Below are positions 1 through 5,707 of a stretch of 42,031 nucleotides of DNA, one piece after another. The notes beneath the pieces were generated by a model. That model was not told the origin of the DNA. It made no database searches and saw only the letters and a program-made list of their open reading frames with translations. Source of the stretch: Acidimicrobiales bacterium (lineage in GTDB: Bacteria; Actinomycetota; Acidimicrobiia; Acidimicrobiales; SZUA-35); NCBI GenBank assembly GCA_020628305.1, contig JAHDFH010000011.1, positions 1-42,031 of the forward strand, read 5' to 3'. The translations under genes were made by a program, and so were the position numbers. Each line of letters starts with the position of its first letter. The stretch's first letter is position 1.

Positions 1-70
1 GTGGGTCTGAGCTTGCCTATCAACTCGTCGATGACTGGGACGCCAGTGCTAACAGCGTCAGCGTTATCTT
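1..70. repeat. Terminal redundancy, left copy (circle junction)
   Basis: These 70 bases recur at 41962-42031 with a single difference (G at 55, A at 42016). The helicase reading frame continues without a break from the right end into the left end. This is what a circular sequence cut by an assembler looks like; short virion terminal repeats are less likely because the repeat ends exactly at the contig edges and inside a gene. The mismatch changes one helicase codon (Ala or Val). Confidence 0.9.
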
Positions 71-131
71 GCAGCAGCTGTTCGTGAGCACCAATCTCAC
101 ACTCTTCCCAAGTTAATATCTCAAGCGCCAA
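1..131 (-). CDS. DnaB/RecA-fold replicative helicase, N-terminal part (continues at 41100-42031)
   Basis: This is the start of the helicase whose main body lies at the right end of the window. Joined across the circle the gene is 993 bp (330 residues). The likely start is TTG at 131, six bases after a perfect AGGAGG (138-143); an in-frame ATG at 146 is the alternative but has a poorer site. The first 30 residues, before a TGVPVIDEL motif, are a short leader, so the separate DnaB N-terminal domain is absent. The start lies inside the 3' end of the initiator gene (stop at 121), so the two are probably translationally coupled. Residue 26 is Ala here and Val in the right-end copy. Confidence 0.8.
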   Translation of the reverse strand, partial: MALEILTWEECEIGAHEQLLQDNADAVSTGVPVIDELIGKLRP

Positions 132-858
132 AGTAGCCCTCCTCATCTTCCGGGAGGTGGTCGATACTTCTCGGCCTCTTTTTCTGGTAGTCACCAACCG
201 AATGGACGAACGCTCCTATCGTAGGTTTTCCATCAACCCATGAAGGTGGCTTGTGAAAGAAAGATTCAATTCTGCTTTTTAAATCTTCTACTCCAAATCC
301 ATTGTCGACGAGCTGCAGCAACTTGTCTTGTGCACCAAAGATATTGGGGTACGGATCGGAGTACTTGTACTCATAGCTTTTACACCAATGAGAAGCTAGT
401 TCTTGTACTCCATTGGTGGAGTTACTTTGCTGTTCTTTAAAGGCTCTTTTCTCTTTACTCTTTACTCCTACCAGGGGTACCCCAATCGCCTGCCCAGACC
501 TAACCTGACCCTTAACCCCTGGGTTACCCCTGGGTTTCTTACGCTTCCTTCCTCCTAACTTACCGTTTTTCCTGCACCTTTTAATCCACTCAATACGACC
601 TTTGGTGCCATGAATATAGTACATATCGTCATTTCTGGTTGCTAAACCTGACTCACACAGGAGAAAAGCCGAATTATTAACACCGATTGCTGCTTCAATT
701 TCTGCAGCACTTAATTCGTACTTTTCGGTGTTCGTGCACCACCTCCAGACGTTCGCCATTCTGCCAATCGCGGAGAAATGATCTATGTTCAAAAGGTTGG
801 CGAGCACTTGAAAACGAACATCACCCCAGGCTTTTTCTTCTATGTTGGTGCGCGGCAT
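121..858 (-). CDS. Replication initiator / replisome organiser-like protein
   Basis: About 245 residues. I chose ATG 858 because it overlaps the upstream stop as TGATG. The first ~100 residues look like the winged-helix N-terminal domain of phage replication proteins and end in a GTKGRIEWIKRCRKNGKLGG segment, a pattern common in that group. A basic, low-complexity linker follows (residues ~105-150). The C-terminal ~90 residues may be a DnaD/DnaT-like helicase-loading region, which I infer from position rather than a clear motif. Gene order initiator, helicase, primase supports the role. The DNA encoding the linker contains short repeats that could be the origin, as in lambda O. Confidence 0.6.
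   Translation of the reverse strand: MPRTNIEEKAWGDVRFQVLANLLNIDHFSAIGRMANVWRWCTNTEKYELSAAEIEAAIGVNNSAFLLCESGLATRNDDMYYIHGTKGRIEWIKRCRKNGKLGGRKRKKPRGNPGVKGQVRSGQAIGVPLVGVKSKEKRAFKEQQSNSTNGVQELASHWCKSYEYKYSDPYPNIFGAQDKLLQLVDNGFGVEDLKSRIESFFHKPPSWVDGKPTIGAFVHSVGDYQKKRPRSIDHLPEDEEGYFGA
471..536. repeat. Iteron-like repeats, candidate replication origin
   Basis: Two perfect tandem copies of ACCCCTGGGTT lie at 515-525 and 526-536. An inverted partial copy, CCAGGGGT, is at 471-478 and runs into ACCCC. They lie within the initiator gene, next to a pyrimidine-biased stretch (about 441-470) with repeated CTCTTTACT. Iterons inside the initiator gene beside a low-melting tract is the lambda-type origin layout. 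The origin call is inference; the repeats are visible. Confidence 0.4.
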
Positions 859-1232
859 CAGTTCAACGCCTCTGGTGACCTGGCTACCATCATCAACCCA
901 GGTACCCCGCATACGGTAGCGTCAGGATCTTCAAACGCTTCACGTCCTGACTGCTGATCTGCAACATAGTTAGGCAGATGCCCGCCCGCTCCACTGGCGA
1001 CAAAAAAACCTGCAGCAGTCAGTCGCTGGAGTTTTTCGTGAAAATACTTACCAGCCCACTCTTCCCCCCTAAGCATAGACTCAGCCGTCAAGGAACCATC
1101 AGTCTCTGCAAGGTAGTAAAGTTCCACCAGGATTAAGCGGTCACTGAAATTAAGCCCATAAAAATCGTCGTCTTCAAACATCCCCTCAGGTAAGTACACA
1201 GAACCATCACACATTGTTTTCTCTTTGCTCAT
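858..1232 (-). CDS. Hypothetical early protein, possible winged helix
   Basis: This protein has 124 residues when started at ATG 1232, which overlaps the stop of the upstream HTH gene as ATGA. The open frame runs further upstream but that part is antisense-like overlap with the HTH gene. Residues ~30-85 read as helix-rich with a short hairpin (LTAAGFFVASG), which resembles a small winged-helix fold; I do not recognise a family. It sits between the Cro-like regulator and the replication initiator, as the second gene of the leftward early operon, so a regulatory or replication-accessory role is plausible. Confidence 0.6.
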   Translation of the reverse strand: MSKEKTMCDGSVYLPEGMFEDDDFYGLNFSDRLILVELYYLAETDGSLTAESMLRGEEWAGKYFHEKLQRLTAAGFFVASGAGGHLPNYVADQQSGREAFEDPDATVCGVPGLMMVARSPEALN

Positions 1233-1474
1233 TTGTTCTCCACCCCCATAATTCTCTTCACCAAATCTCCTAAATCCATACGATAAACCTTTGCCAGCTT
1301 GACCAGAGTTTCTAGCGATGGCCGGGCTCTCCCGGACTCCCAAGAACACACCAGTGGCGAAGAAACTCTCAACGTCCTAGCCAGTTCGTTCGACCCAAAA
1401 TTGTTTTCAACTCTCATTTTTCTAAGTTCCTTCCCGATACGCTCGGTGTCTTTAAAGGTGAATGTGCGGCTCAT
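1229..1474 (-). CDS. XRE-family HTH regulator, Cro-like (switch A, minus gene)
   Basis: About 81 residues with a classic XRE helix-turn-helix: an ELARTLRVSSPLVCSWESG stretch (residues ~29-47) followed by RARPSLETLVKLAKVY. ATG 1474 is preferred because GAAAGG lies six bases upstream; an in-frame ATG at 1489 sits inside the operator palindrome. It is the first gene of the leftward lytic operon and is divergent from the repressor at 1613-1903, the standard Cro position. There is no C-terminal peptidase domain. It probably binds the palindrome at 1487-1505. Confidence 0.8.
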   Translation of the reverse strand: MSRTFTFKDTERIGKELRKMRVENNFGSNELARTLRVSSPLVCSWESGRARPSLETLVKLAKVYRMDLGDLVKRIMGVENK

Positions 1475-1486
1475 AGCGAGCCTTTC

Positions 1487-1505
1487 CATGTAAAACTGTT
1501 ACATG
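1487..1505. promoter_or_regulatory. Operator palindrome CATGTAA-N5-TTACATG
   Basis: A perfect inverted repeat with 7-bp arms and a 5-bp spacer, directly upstream of the Cro-like gene. It covers the expected -10 and start region of the leftward promoter, whose -35 is TTGACA (1516-1521 on the minus strand). The likely ligands are one or both switch A proteins; this is inferred from position and symmetry. Confidence 0.65.
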
Positions 1506-1514
1506 CCAGTGGGT

Positions 1515-1542
1515 TTGTCAACGCTTGCTCCCCACATTCAAT
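1515..1542 (+). promoter_or_regulatory. Candidate rightward promoter for repressor A, overlapping the leftward -35
   Basis: TTGTCA at 1515-1520 and TTCAAT at 1537-1542 are separated by 16 bases. The same near-palindromic TTTGTCAA supplies the consensus TTGACA -35 of the opposite promoter (1516-1521, minus strand). The two divergent promoters may therefore share their -35 bases and be mutually exclusive. The leftward -10 is not clear. Confidence 0.35.
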
Positions 1543-1546
1543 CCGC

Positions 1547-1566
1547 TTACACGCAAGTTGCTGTAA
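1547..1566. promoter_or_regulatory. Second imperfect inverted repeat in switch A
   Basis: TTACA-c-GCAA, one base, then TTGC-TGTAA. The TTACA/TGTAA ends match the inner bases of the 1487-1505 operator (TGTAA...TTACA) but in the opposite orientation. It may be a second operator or a transcript hairpin ahead of repressor A. Confidence 0.3.
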
Positions 1567-1612
1567 TGTAATTGGATTGAAGACCAAACGAGACCATAGC
1601 GGGTATACGGCA

Positions 1613-1903
1613 ATGCCTGTAACTGCAGCCTGGTGTGATCGCGTAATGGATTCTCTTGAGCAGGCAAGAATGTCCCAAGCTGAGTTAGCTCGTGAGGTTG
1701 GTGTAGAACCATCACTCATCACTTCAATGCTTCGTGGCAGGACCAAGTCATCGGATTTTGTTGAGACCATCTCTGACTTCCTAGATATCCCCCACAGTGG
1801 GTACGATCTGCTTCCTGATGGTGTCCGTGAGTTAGCCCTGGCTGCTCGCAAGCTAGACAAGAAAACCTTAGGCAAATTGCTTAAGGTTGTTGAAAACACA
1901 TAG
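1613..1903 (+). CDS. HTH repressor-like protein, paralogue 1 (switch A, plus gene)
   Basis: 96 residues from ATG 1613; the frame is open from TTG 1577 but the paralogue aligns from about 1613. An HTH occupies residues ~20-45 (MSQAELAREVGVEPSLITSM) and a helical C-terminal segment may dimerise. It shares about 23 of 60 identical positions with the protein at 2310-2660, including VTxxWCxRV, MSxxxLAxxVG and a final LxIP. No Shine-Dalgarno site is obvious before ATG 1613. It is divergent from the Cro-like gene, so it is a candidate CI-type repressor. There is no LexA/CI peptidase domain, so induction would need another route. Confidence 0.7.
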   Translation: MPVTAAWCDRVMDSLEQARMSQAELAREVGVEPSLITSMLRGRTKSSDFVETISDFLDIPHSGYDLLPDGVRELALAARKLDKKTLGKLLKVVENT

Positions 1904-1947
1904 ACTTTCTTCAAATTTATTCCCATTTTTTGCGCACCCTTCCCATT

Positions 1948-1963
1948 CGCGCAATGCAGCGCG
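1948..1963. other. Short hairpin in the convergent gap 1904-1984
   Basis: CGCGC and GCGCG arms flank a 6-base loop between the convergent ends of repressor A and the switch B minus gene. No U-tract follows on either strand, so it is not a convincing intrinsic terminator. Nothing else is visible in the 81-base gap. Confidence 0.25.
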
Positions 1964-1984
1964 TTAAATGCTTCTTACGACTAG

Positions 1985-2215
1985 TTATTCTGTGGGACTC
2001 AAGATGTTCGCACTTGCTGGTGCGTAGAACGAATCAAGGGTCACCCCAAACTCTGCTGACAACAGCAGCAAAGCGCTTTCCGGACAACGGCTGGTCCCGT
2101 GCTCCCAGTGATGAATGGTCGCTGCGGAGACGTCGAGGATCTTGGCCAGCTGCCTTAAGGAAAGATTTCGGCTTTCTCGGAGCTGTTTAATGCGGGCTCC
2201 AACACGCTTTGTCAT
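1985..2215 (-). CDS. XRE-family HTH regulator (switch B, minus gene)
   Basis: 76 residues from ATG 2215; upstream in-frame codons to 2251 lie in the control region and are unlikely to be translated. An XRE domain fills residues ~4-62, with a LRQLAKILDVSAATIHHWEHG core. It is related to, but clearly different from, the switch A minus gene. It is divergent from the repressor at 2310 and convergent with repressor A, so its transcript would run antisense into repressor A. It is likely a Cro-type partner for the second repressor. Confidence 0.75.
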   Translation of the reverse strand: MTKRVGARIKQLRESRNLSLRQLAKILDVSAATIHHWEHGTSRCPESALLLLSAEFGVTLDSFYAPASANILSPTE

Positions 2216-2309
2216 AATCTGCACACTTAATTGTTTAACACTTCTCAACACTCAGTCAAGAACATACTGGCTAATACTTTTAAACAGGGTGTAAAATACA
2301 ATTAACGCA
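2216..2309. promoter_or_regulatory. Switch B divergent control region
   Basis: Leftward promoter: TTGACT (minus strand of 2254-2259), 16 bases, then TAAACA (minus strand of 2232-2237). AACACT direct repeats at 2237-2242 and 2247-2252, spaced by 10 bp, fall between the two boxes. TGTTTA/TAAACA half-sites occur at 2184-2189, 2232-2237 and 2281-2286, about 48 bp apart. Rightward: TACAAT at 2297-2302 is a good -10, seven bases before ATG 2310, with no clear -35. The geometry suggests an operator region for the two switch B proteins. Confidence 0.45.
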
Positions 2310-2660
2310 ATGAGTCGCAGGCAACCACCAAAAAAGATCAGTGTTACACCAGAGTGGTGTGAGCGCGTCGAAGCCGCCCTTTTCTCTCGTCAGATGAGCA
2401 GGTCAGCGCTAGCGCAAAAGGTGGGTTGCAATCGAGCGACAATTAGCTTTCTGCTTAACGGACAGCAGGACTCAAGTGAATACGTTAAGGATATCTGCCG
2501 CGTCTTACAGATCCCAGAACCTAACAATGGCAACGAGGACCAGGAGTTCATGAAAAGGGTCAGAGAGGCAGCAGGACAGCTGTCTGAAGAGGAATTAATG
2601 ATGGTCGAGTCCTTCATTGATACACTGATCAAGCGAAAAGCCAATGATTCCAACGACTAG
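2310..2660 (+). CDS. HTH repressor-like protein, paralogue 2 (switch B, plus gene)
   Basis: 116 residues. The HTH is at about residues 32-58 (SALAQKVGCNRATISFLLNG), after a conserved VTPEWCERV helix shared with the protein at 1613-1903. The C-terminal ~35 residues are an acidic helix that could dimerise; there is no peptidase domain. No Shine-Dalgarno site precedes ATG 2310. A TACAAT -10 ends seven bases upstream, so the mRNA may be leaderless, as lambda cI is when made from PRM. It leads the plus-strand block that continues to the recombination genes and integrase. Confidence 0.7.
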   Translation: MSRRQPPKKISVTPEWCERVEAALFSRQMSRSALAQKVGCNRATISFLLNGQQDSSEYVKDICRVLQIPEPNNGNEDQEFMKRVREAAGQLSEEELMMVESFIDTLIKRKANDSND

Positions 2661-2702
2661 CCTTTTCATGTCAGCCCCTACCTGTACCTATTAAATAACA
2701 AG

Positions 2703-2739
2703 TTCGAAGAACGGTTATTCGAAACGCAACTTTTGCGTT
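2703..2739. promoter_or_regulatory. Repeats upstream of the small ORF at 2762
   Basis: TTCGAA occurs at 2703-2708 and 2718-2723. A perfect palindrome, AACGCAA-N3-TTGCGTT, lies at 2723-2739. The region sits between repressor B and the next plus-strand gene and is probably its promoter/operator. No strong -35/-10 pair is clear. Confidence 0.35.
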
Positions 2740-2761
2740 CAATTAACGATAGGAGAGTATC

Positions 2762-2908
2762 ATGGAAAAAAAGACCAAAAAGCTCATCGAAAAGCTAACA
2801 GAATTGCTAAAACATGACCCTTGGTCTGCCCACCTCACTCTCAGTCTACTCGAAAATATGACCCGAATTCCTGACGGAGCCGTTAATAAACTTAAACAAA
2901 GTACTTGA
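2762..2908 (+). CDS. Small protein, 48 residues
   Basis: ATG 2762 follows AGGAG (2751-2755) at good distance, so this short frame is likely translated. It encodes a Lys-rich amphipathic helix (residues 1-17), then a second helix around SAHLTLSLLENMTRIP. It has no membrane segment and I do not recognise it. It is the first gene after repressor B in the rightward operon; its stop overlaps a TTG codon (TTGA) that could start the next frame. Small phage proteins in this position are often regulators such as CII-like or anti-repressor proteins, but nothing here shows that. Confidence 0.6.
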   Translation: MEKKTKKLIEKLTELLKHDPWSAHLTLSLLENMTRIPDGAVNKLKQST

Positions 2909-2918
2909 ATTTGGAAAT

Positions 2919-2939
2919 CTGTTTAGGTAATCTAAACAG
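2919..2939. promoter_or_regulatory. Operator-like palindrome CTGTTTAG-N5-CTAAACAG
   Basis: Perfect 8-bp arms with a 5-bp spacer, the same spacer length as the switch A operator. The TGTTTA/TAAACA cores also occur as half-sites in the switch B control region. It may be a distal operator for a switch B regulator, controlling the genes from 2941. If the next gene instead starts at TTG 2905, the palindrome would be inside its coding sequence. Confidence 0.5.
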
Positions 2940-2940
2940 G

Positions 2941-3234
2941 ATGGTGATTGGTAGATGTATTAGTTATTACAGCGCAGAGGGGCTGCTTGAATGTTCCGCG
3001 TGCTCAGACGATTTCGTTAGTTCAAGCTCCCCCGCTCCTAACCTCTGCTTAGATTGCGCCAATAAGGAGTGCTATGACTGTAGACAGCTAACGCTGAAGC
3101 ACCCGGGAGCAACTTACCATGAGACGTGCGATGCCTGCTTGTCAGCATCGGATGCTCAAGAGGTAGTGCAGAGGCTGATCGACACTGTGCAACAGGCTGT
3201 GGGCTCACTCATCGCGATAGGAGCAAACCAATGA
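2941..3234 (+). CDS. Cys-rich zinc-binding-like small protein
   Basis: 97 residues from ATG 2941; an alternative TTG at 2905 would overlap the preceding stop. Cysteine pairs CSAC, CLDC, CYDC and CDAC, plus nearby His residues, suggest one or two zinc ribbons in residues ~20-70. A helix follows to the C terminus. I do not recognise a family. The stop overlaps the next start as ATGA, so it belongs to the recombination operon. The start site is the least certain part, since neither candidate has a good Shine-Dalgarno site. Confidence 0.55.
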   Translation: MVIGRCISYYSAEGLLECSACSDDFVSSSSPAPNLCLDCANKECYDCRQLTLKHPGATYHETCDACLSASDAQEVVQRLIDTVQQAVGSLIAIGANQ

Positions 3235-3362
3235 GTGTTATCTGGAGGCCTCTTCCGCCGCGAACTACTGTTCCGAAGAAACAGGATGCGCCACGCGGTG
3301 TAGTAGTAAGGAAAGGAAAGCGATTCGAAACAGCAGACATTGTCGAGGGGGTCTGCTCGTGA
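3231..3362 (+). CDS. Small basic protein, 43 residues
   Basis: The start overlaps the previous stop (ATGA) and the end overlaps the next gene's GTG (GTGA), so the frame fits precisely between its neighbours. The protein is short, basic and Pro-rich (RPLPPRTTVPKK) with no recognisable domain. Its placement just ahead of the Red-beta gene suggests a recombination-associated role, but the sequence does not show what it does. Confidence 0.5.
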   Translation: MSVIWRPLPPRTTVPKKQDAPRGVVVRKGKRFETADIVEGVCS

Positions 3363-4021
3363 GCGCGCTGTCGACACAATCCGCTTCTCAGCTTGCTTTG
3401 CTAAGAGACACGGTAGCCAAAGACCTGACAGAGCAGCAGTTTCAACTCTTCGCTGCAATCTGTCAGCAGACTGGCCTTAATCCTTTGAGGCGCGAAATCT
3501 ATGCCATGAAGCGTGGTGGACAAATGTCTATCATCTGCGGAATCGATGGTCTTCGAAAGATGGCGCAGGCCACTGGCGAATATAGAGGGCAGCAAGTTCC
3601 AGTTTACTGTGGCCCAAGTGGTGAATGGACAGAAGTTTGGACGGACAGCAAACCTCCTGTTGCCGCAAAGGTCACAGTTATTAAGAAAGATGGGACGGCT
3701 GTTTCCGCAGTGGCTCTTTGGGTTGAGTTTGCACAGAACTCTCCGACATGGAAGAAGATGCCGACGGTAATGCTAAGCAAGGTTGCCGAGAGCCAAGCGT
3801 TACGGAAGGCTTTTCCAGCACAACTCAGCGCAGTCTATGAGCAAGCAGAGATGGAGAAGCCAGTGGATGTTTTTGTCGCTATTTCGAGGATGGAACAGTG
3901 TCATTCGATGGATGAATTGCTGGAGGTAGCTAAGGAGTACCGGGACGTCAAAGGTGACGATCGAAAACGAATATCAGCCGCTTACCACAAGGTTCGCGAG
4001 CAACTAGAAGAACAAGAATAA
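3359..4021 (+). CDS. bet: Red-beta/RecT-family single-strand annealing protein
   Basis: 220 residues, starting at GTG 3359 in a GTGA overlap. The Bet/RecT core is clear: CQQTGLNPLRREIYAMKRGG (residues ~30-50), an ICGIDGLRKMAQATGEY segment, and the SKVAESQALRKAFPAQLSAVYEQAEM block near residues 140-165. These proteins form rings or filaments on ssDNA and anneal complementary strands during phage recombination. The C-terminal ~55 residues are a separate helical tail. The downstream nuclease (4249-5313) is the expected end-resecting partner. Confidence 0.9.
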   Translation: MSALSTQSASQLALLRDTVAKDLTEQQFQLFAAICQQTGLNPLRREIYAMKRGGQMSIICGIDGLRKMAQATGEYRGQQVPVYCGPSGEWTEVWTDSKPPVAAKVTVIKKDGTAVSAVALWVEFAQNSPTWKKMPTVMLSKVAESQALRKAFPAQLSAVYEQAEMEKPVDVFVAISRMEQCHSMDELLEVAKEYRDVKGDDRKRISAAYHKVREQLEEQE

Positions 4022-4037
4022 AGAAAAGGAAAAAAGA

Positions 4038-4274
4038 ATGATTGAAGCAATTTTAGAGAACACCAGATTAAGTCTATGGACGAATCAAACTAAAGATGGT
4101 CGAAAGTTTATGAGTGGCCCACTGGGAGCAAACCATAAAATCTATATCAACTTTGTGGATGGTGCTGACGGCAAGAAACCAAATGCCACTCTCACAATTC
4201 GTAGGCGTAAAGAGGACGAACAACAAACTGGTGGCTTCGGTGGAAACAATGCAAGCGGAAACGCGCCGTTCTGA
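4038..4274 (+). CDS. Small protein with SSB-like C-terminal tip
   Basis: 78 residues with AAAGGAAAAAAG upstream of ATG 4038. The first ~55 residues look beta-rich. They are followed by a Gly/Asn tail (GGFGGNNASGN) ending in APF, reminiscent of the flexible tail and terminal Pro-Phe of bacterial SSB, though the usual acidic residues are missing from the tip. It lies between the annealing protein and the nuclease, whose start overlaps its last 26 bases. A ssDNA-binding or partner-recruiting role is inferred. Confidence 0.5.
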   Translation: MIEAILENTRLSLWTNQTKDGRKFMSGPLGANHKIYINFVDGADGKKPNATLTIRRRKEDEQQTGGFGGNNASGNAPF

Positions 4275-5313
4275 CCTGCCAAGCTTTTCGAAGTTAGACC
4301 GGGCATTCGCCTGCCCGGCATCGGAAGTTTTGCAGCACCGGCCAAAGAAGGAAGACACCAAATATTCCGGCCCAGGGACTTTGAAGCATGAGCTTATTGC
4401 TTCGGCGTTGCTAGGTGATGAGAGCGAAGAAGTCGTTATAGATGGCGTCGACTACTCACCGCTTCGCGACAGGCTCACTGGTGACTTGATAGTGGAAGGC
4501 TGTTTCACATGGAACATTGTTGCGAAAAAAGGAAGGTCTCTTGGTACACACCATCGGGCCTACGACAGTATTTCAGATCACGAATCTCCAGGAACGCTCG
4601 ACTACGTTTGTGTGCGAGAAGACGAAGTAGAAGTCATCGACTTGAAAACAGGATACGTTTGGGTTTCACCAAAAACTTGGCAGTTAAAGGCCGCCGCATG
4701 CGTCTTAGCGAGTGTGTATCCTGGGCGATTAATCACCACAACTATCGCGCAGCCAAACAGAGACGGGGTATTAGAATTCCGAAGCATCTCTTACGATGCG
4801 CTAGGGATAGCACTACTCGAAGGTGAGTTTGGCGCCAATTGGAGCGTGTTTTTGGAAGGGGCAGCTACCGCCTCAGAGCATCTAAAGCGAAACAGCCATC
4901 CAAGTGTGACCCATGGAAAGCACTGTACTTACTGCCCTGCCCGACTTGATTGCCCCGCTCATCAGCTAGCTGTCCCTGGCGGCTTCGCGCTTGACGGGAT
5001 GACTATTATAGAGGTGTTTGAGCGGATCCAAAAAGCAAAGGCGTTGATAAAGGATGCCGAGTCCTGGACCCATGAGTATGTCTCTCGAAATGGGGGCGTT
5101 GTTGTGGATGGCGAAAGAACCCTGCGGTTGTCTGCAAGAAATAGGCGCGTCATTGTAGACAATGAAAATGCGCTTGCCGCAATCCCCGAAGAAGAACTTG
5201 ATGTGGTGGCGCCAAGAAAAATCCTTCTCTCTAAACTTAGCGATGAGACCGCAGAGAAAGTGGAGCCATTTATCGAAACCAGAGAGAGCCTAGTGCTCAA
5301 GATTTCTAACTAA
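4249..5313 (+). CDS. PD-(D/E)XK exonuclease with Cas4/AddB-type Fe-S cysteines
   Basis: 354 residues from ATG 4249. Upstream in-frame codons overlap the previous gene and look non-coding. The nuclease core is visible: H47, D118 (TLDYV), D131 and K133 (EVIDLKTG), then Q145 (WQLKAA). One cysteine near the N terminus (C22) and three near residue 230 (C226, C229, C235, in HCTYCPARLDC) match the four-cysteine Fe-S staple of Cas4 and AddB nucleases. Next to Red-beta it should be the 5'-3' resecting exonuclease, in place of lambda Exo. The C-terminal third is a helical region of unknown role. Confidence 0.8.
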   Translation: MQAETRRSDLPSFSKLDRAFACPASEVLQHRPKKEDTKYSGPGTLKHELIASALLGDESEEVVIDGVDYSPLRDRLTGDLIVEGCFTWNIVAKKGRSLGTHHRAYDSISDHESPGTLDYVCVREDEVEVIDLKTGYVWVSPKTWQLKAAACVLASVYPGRLITTTIAQPNRDGVLEFRSISYDALGIALLEGEFGANWSVFLEGAATASEHLKRNSHPSVTHGKHCTYCPARLDCPAHQLAVPGGFALDGMTIIEVFERIQKAKALIKDAESWTHEYVSRNGGVVVDGERTLRLSARNRRVIVDNENALAAIPEEELDVVAPRKILLSKLSDETAEKVEPFIETRESLVLKISN

Positions 5314-5357
5314 TCCCAGTAGCTACAAAAAATCAAACTACCCTAACTTTGGGGTGC

Positions 5358-5377
5358 TGGTGTGTCCGACCACACCA
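5358..5377. other. Hairpin TGGTGTG-N6-CACACCA in the gap 5314-5443
   Basis: Perfect 7-bp arms, but no U-tract follows, so an intrinsic terminator is unlikely. It lies 67 bases ahead of the winged-helix gene and may be an operator or an mRNA structure. The rest of the 130-base gap shows only the Shine-Dalgarno site of the next gene. Confidence 0.35.
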
Positions 5378-5443
5378 AATCATAAAAACACCGTGAATCA
5401 GACATGAGCACGCCGGTGCCCCACTATTAAGAAGGAGCTGTCG

Positions 5444-5707
5444 ATGAGATCCCAACGGACGTCATTAGAAGCATTTAGAAAAGTTTTACCTAAATCCCAA
5501 ACTGACCGAGCCAGAATCTTTACCTACATCAAACGATGGGGAGATTACGGACGGACTTGCCAGGAAGTTGAGCTGAAAAGCGGCTGGCCTCATCAGAGTG
5601 TTAGTGCACGTATCTGTGAACTCCGGAAGCAGAAGTTGATTGTGGATTCAGGAATGAAACGAAAAACACTTAGTGGCAGGAATGCGATTGTTTGGGTCGC
5701 CAAGTGA
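5444..5707 (+). CDS. Winged-helix DNA-binding protein
   Basis: 87 residues, with a strong AAGAAGGAG seven bases before ATG. The pattern CQEVELKSGWPHQSVSARIC followed by ELRKQKLIVDSG and a wing (MKRKTLSGRNAIVWVAK) is typical of the short winged-helix proteins seen in many phages, where recognition helix and wing are separated by two or three residues. It is immediately upstream of the integrase, with overlapping small-gene junctions, so an excisionase-like or integration-control role is possible. Family membership is moderately clear; the exact role is not. Confidence 0.7.
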   Translation: MRSQRTSLEAFRKVLPKSQTDRARIFTYIKRWGDYGRTCQEVELKSGWPHQSVSARICELRKQKLIVDSGMKRKTLSGRNAIVWVAK

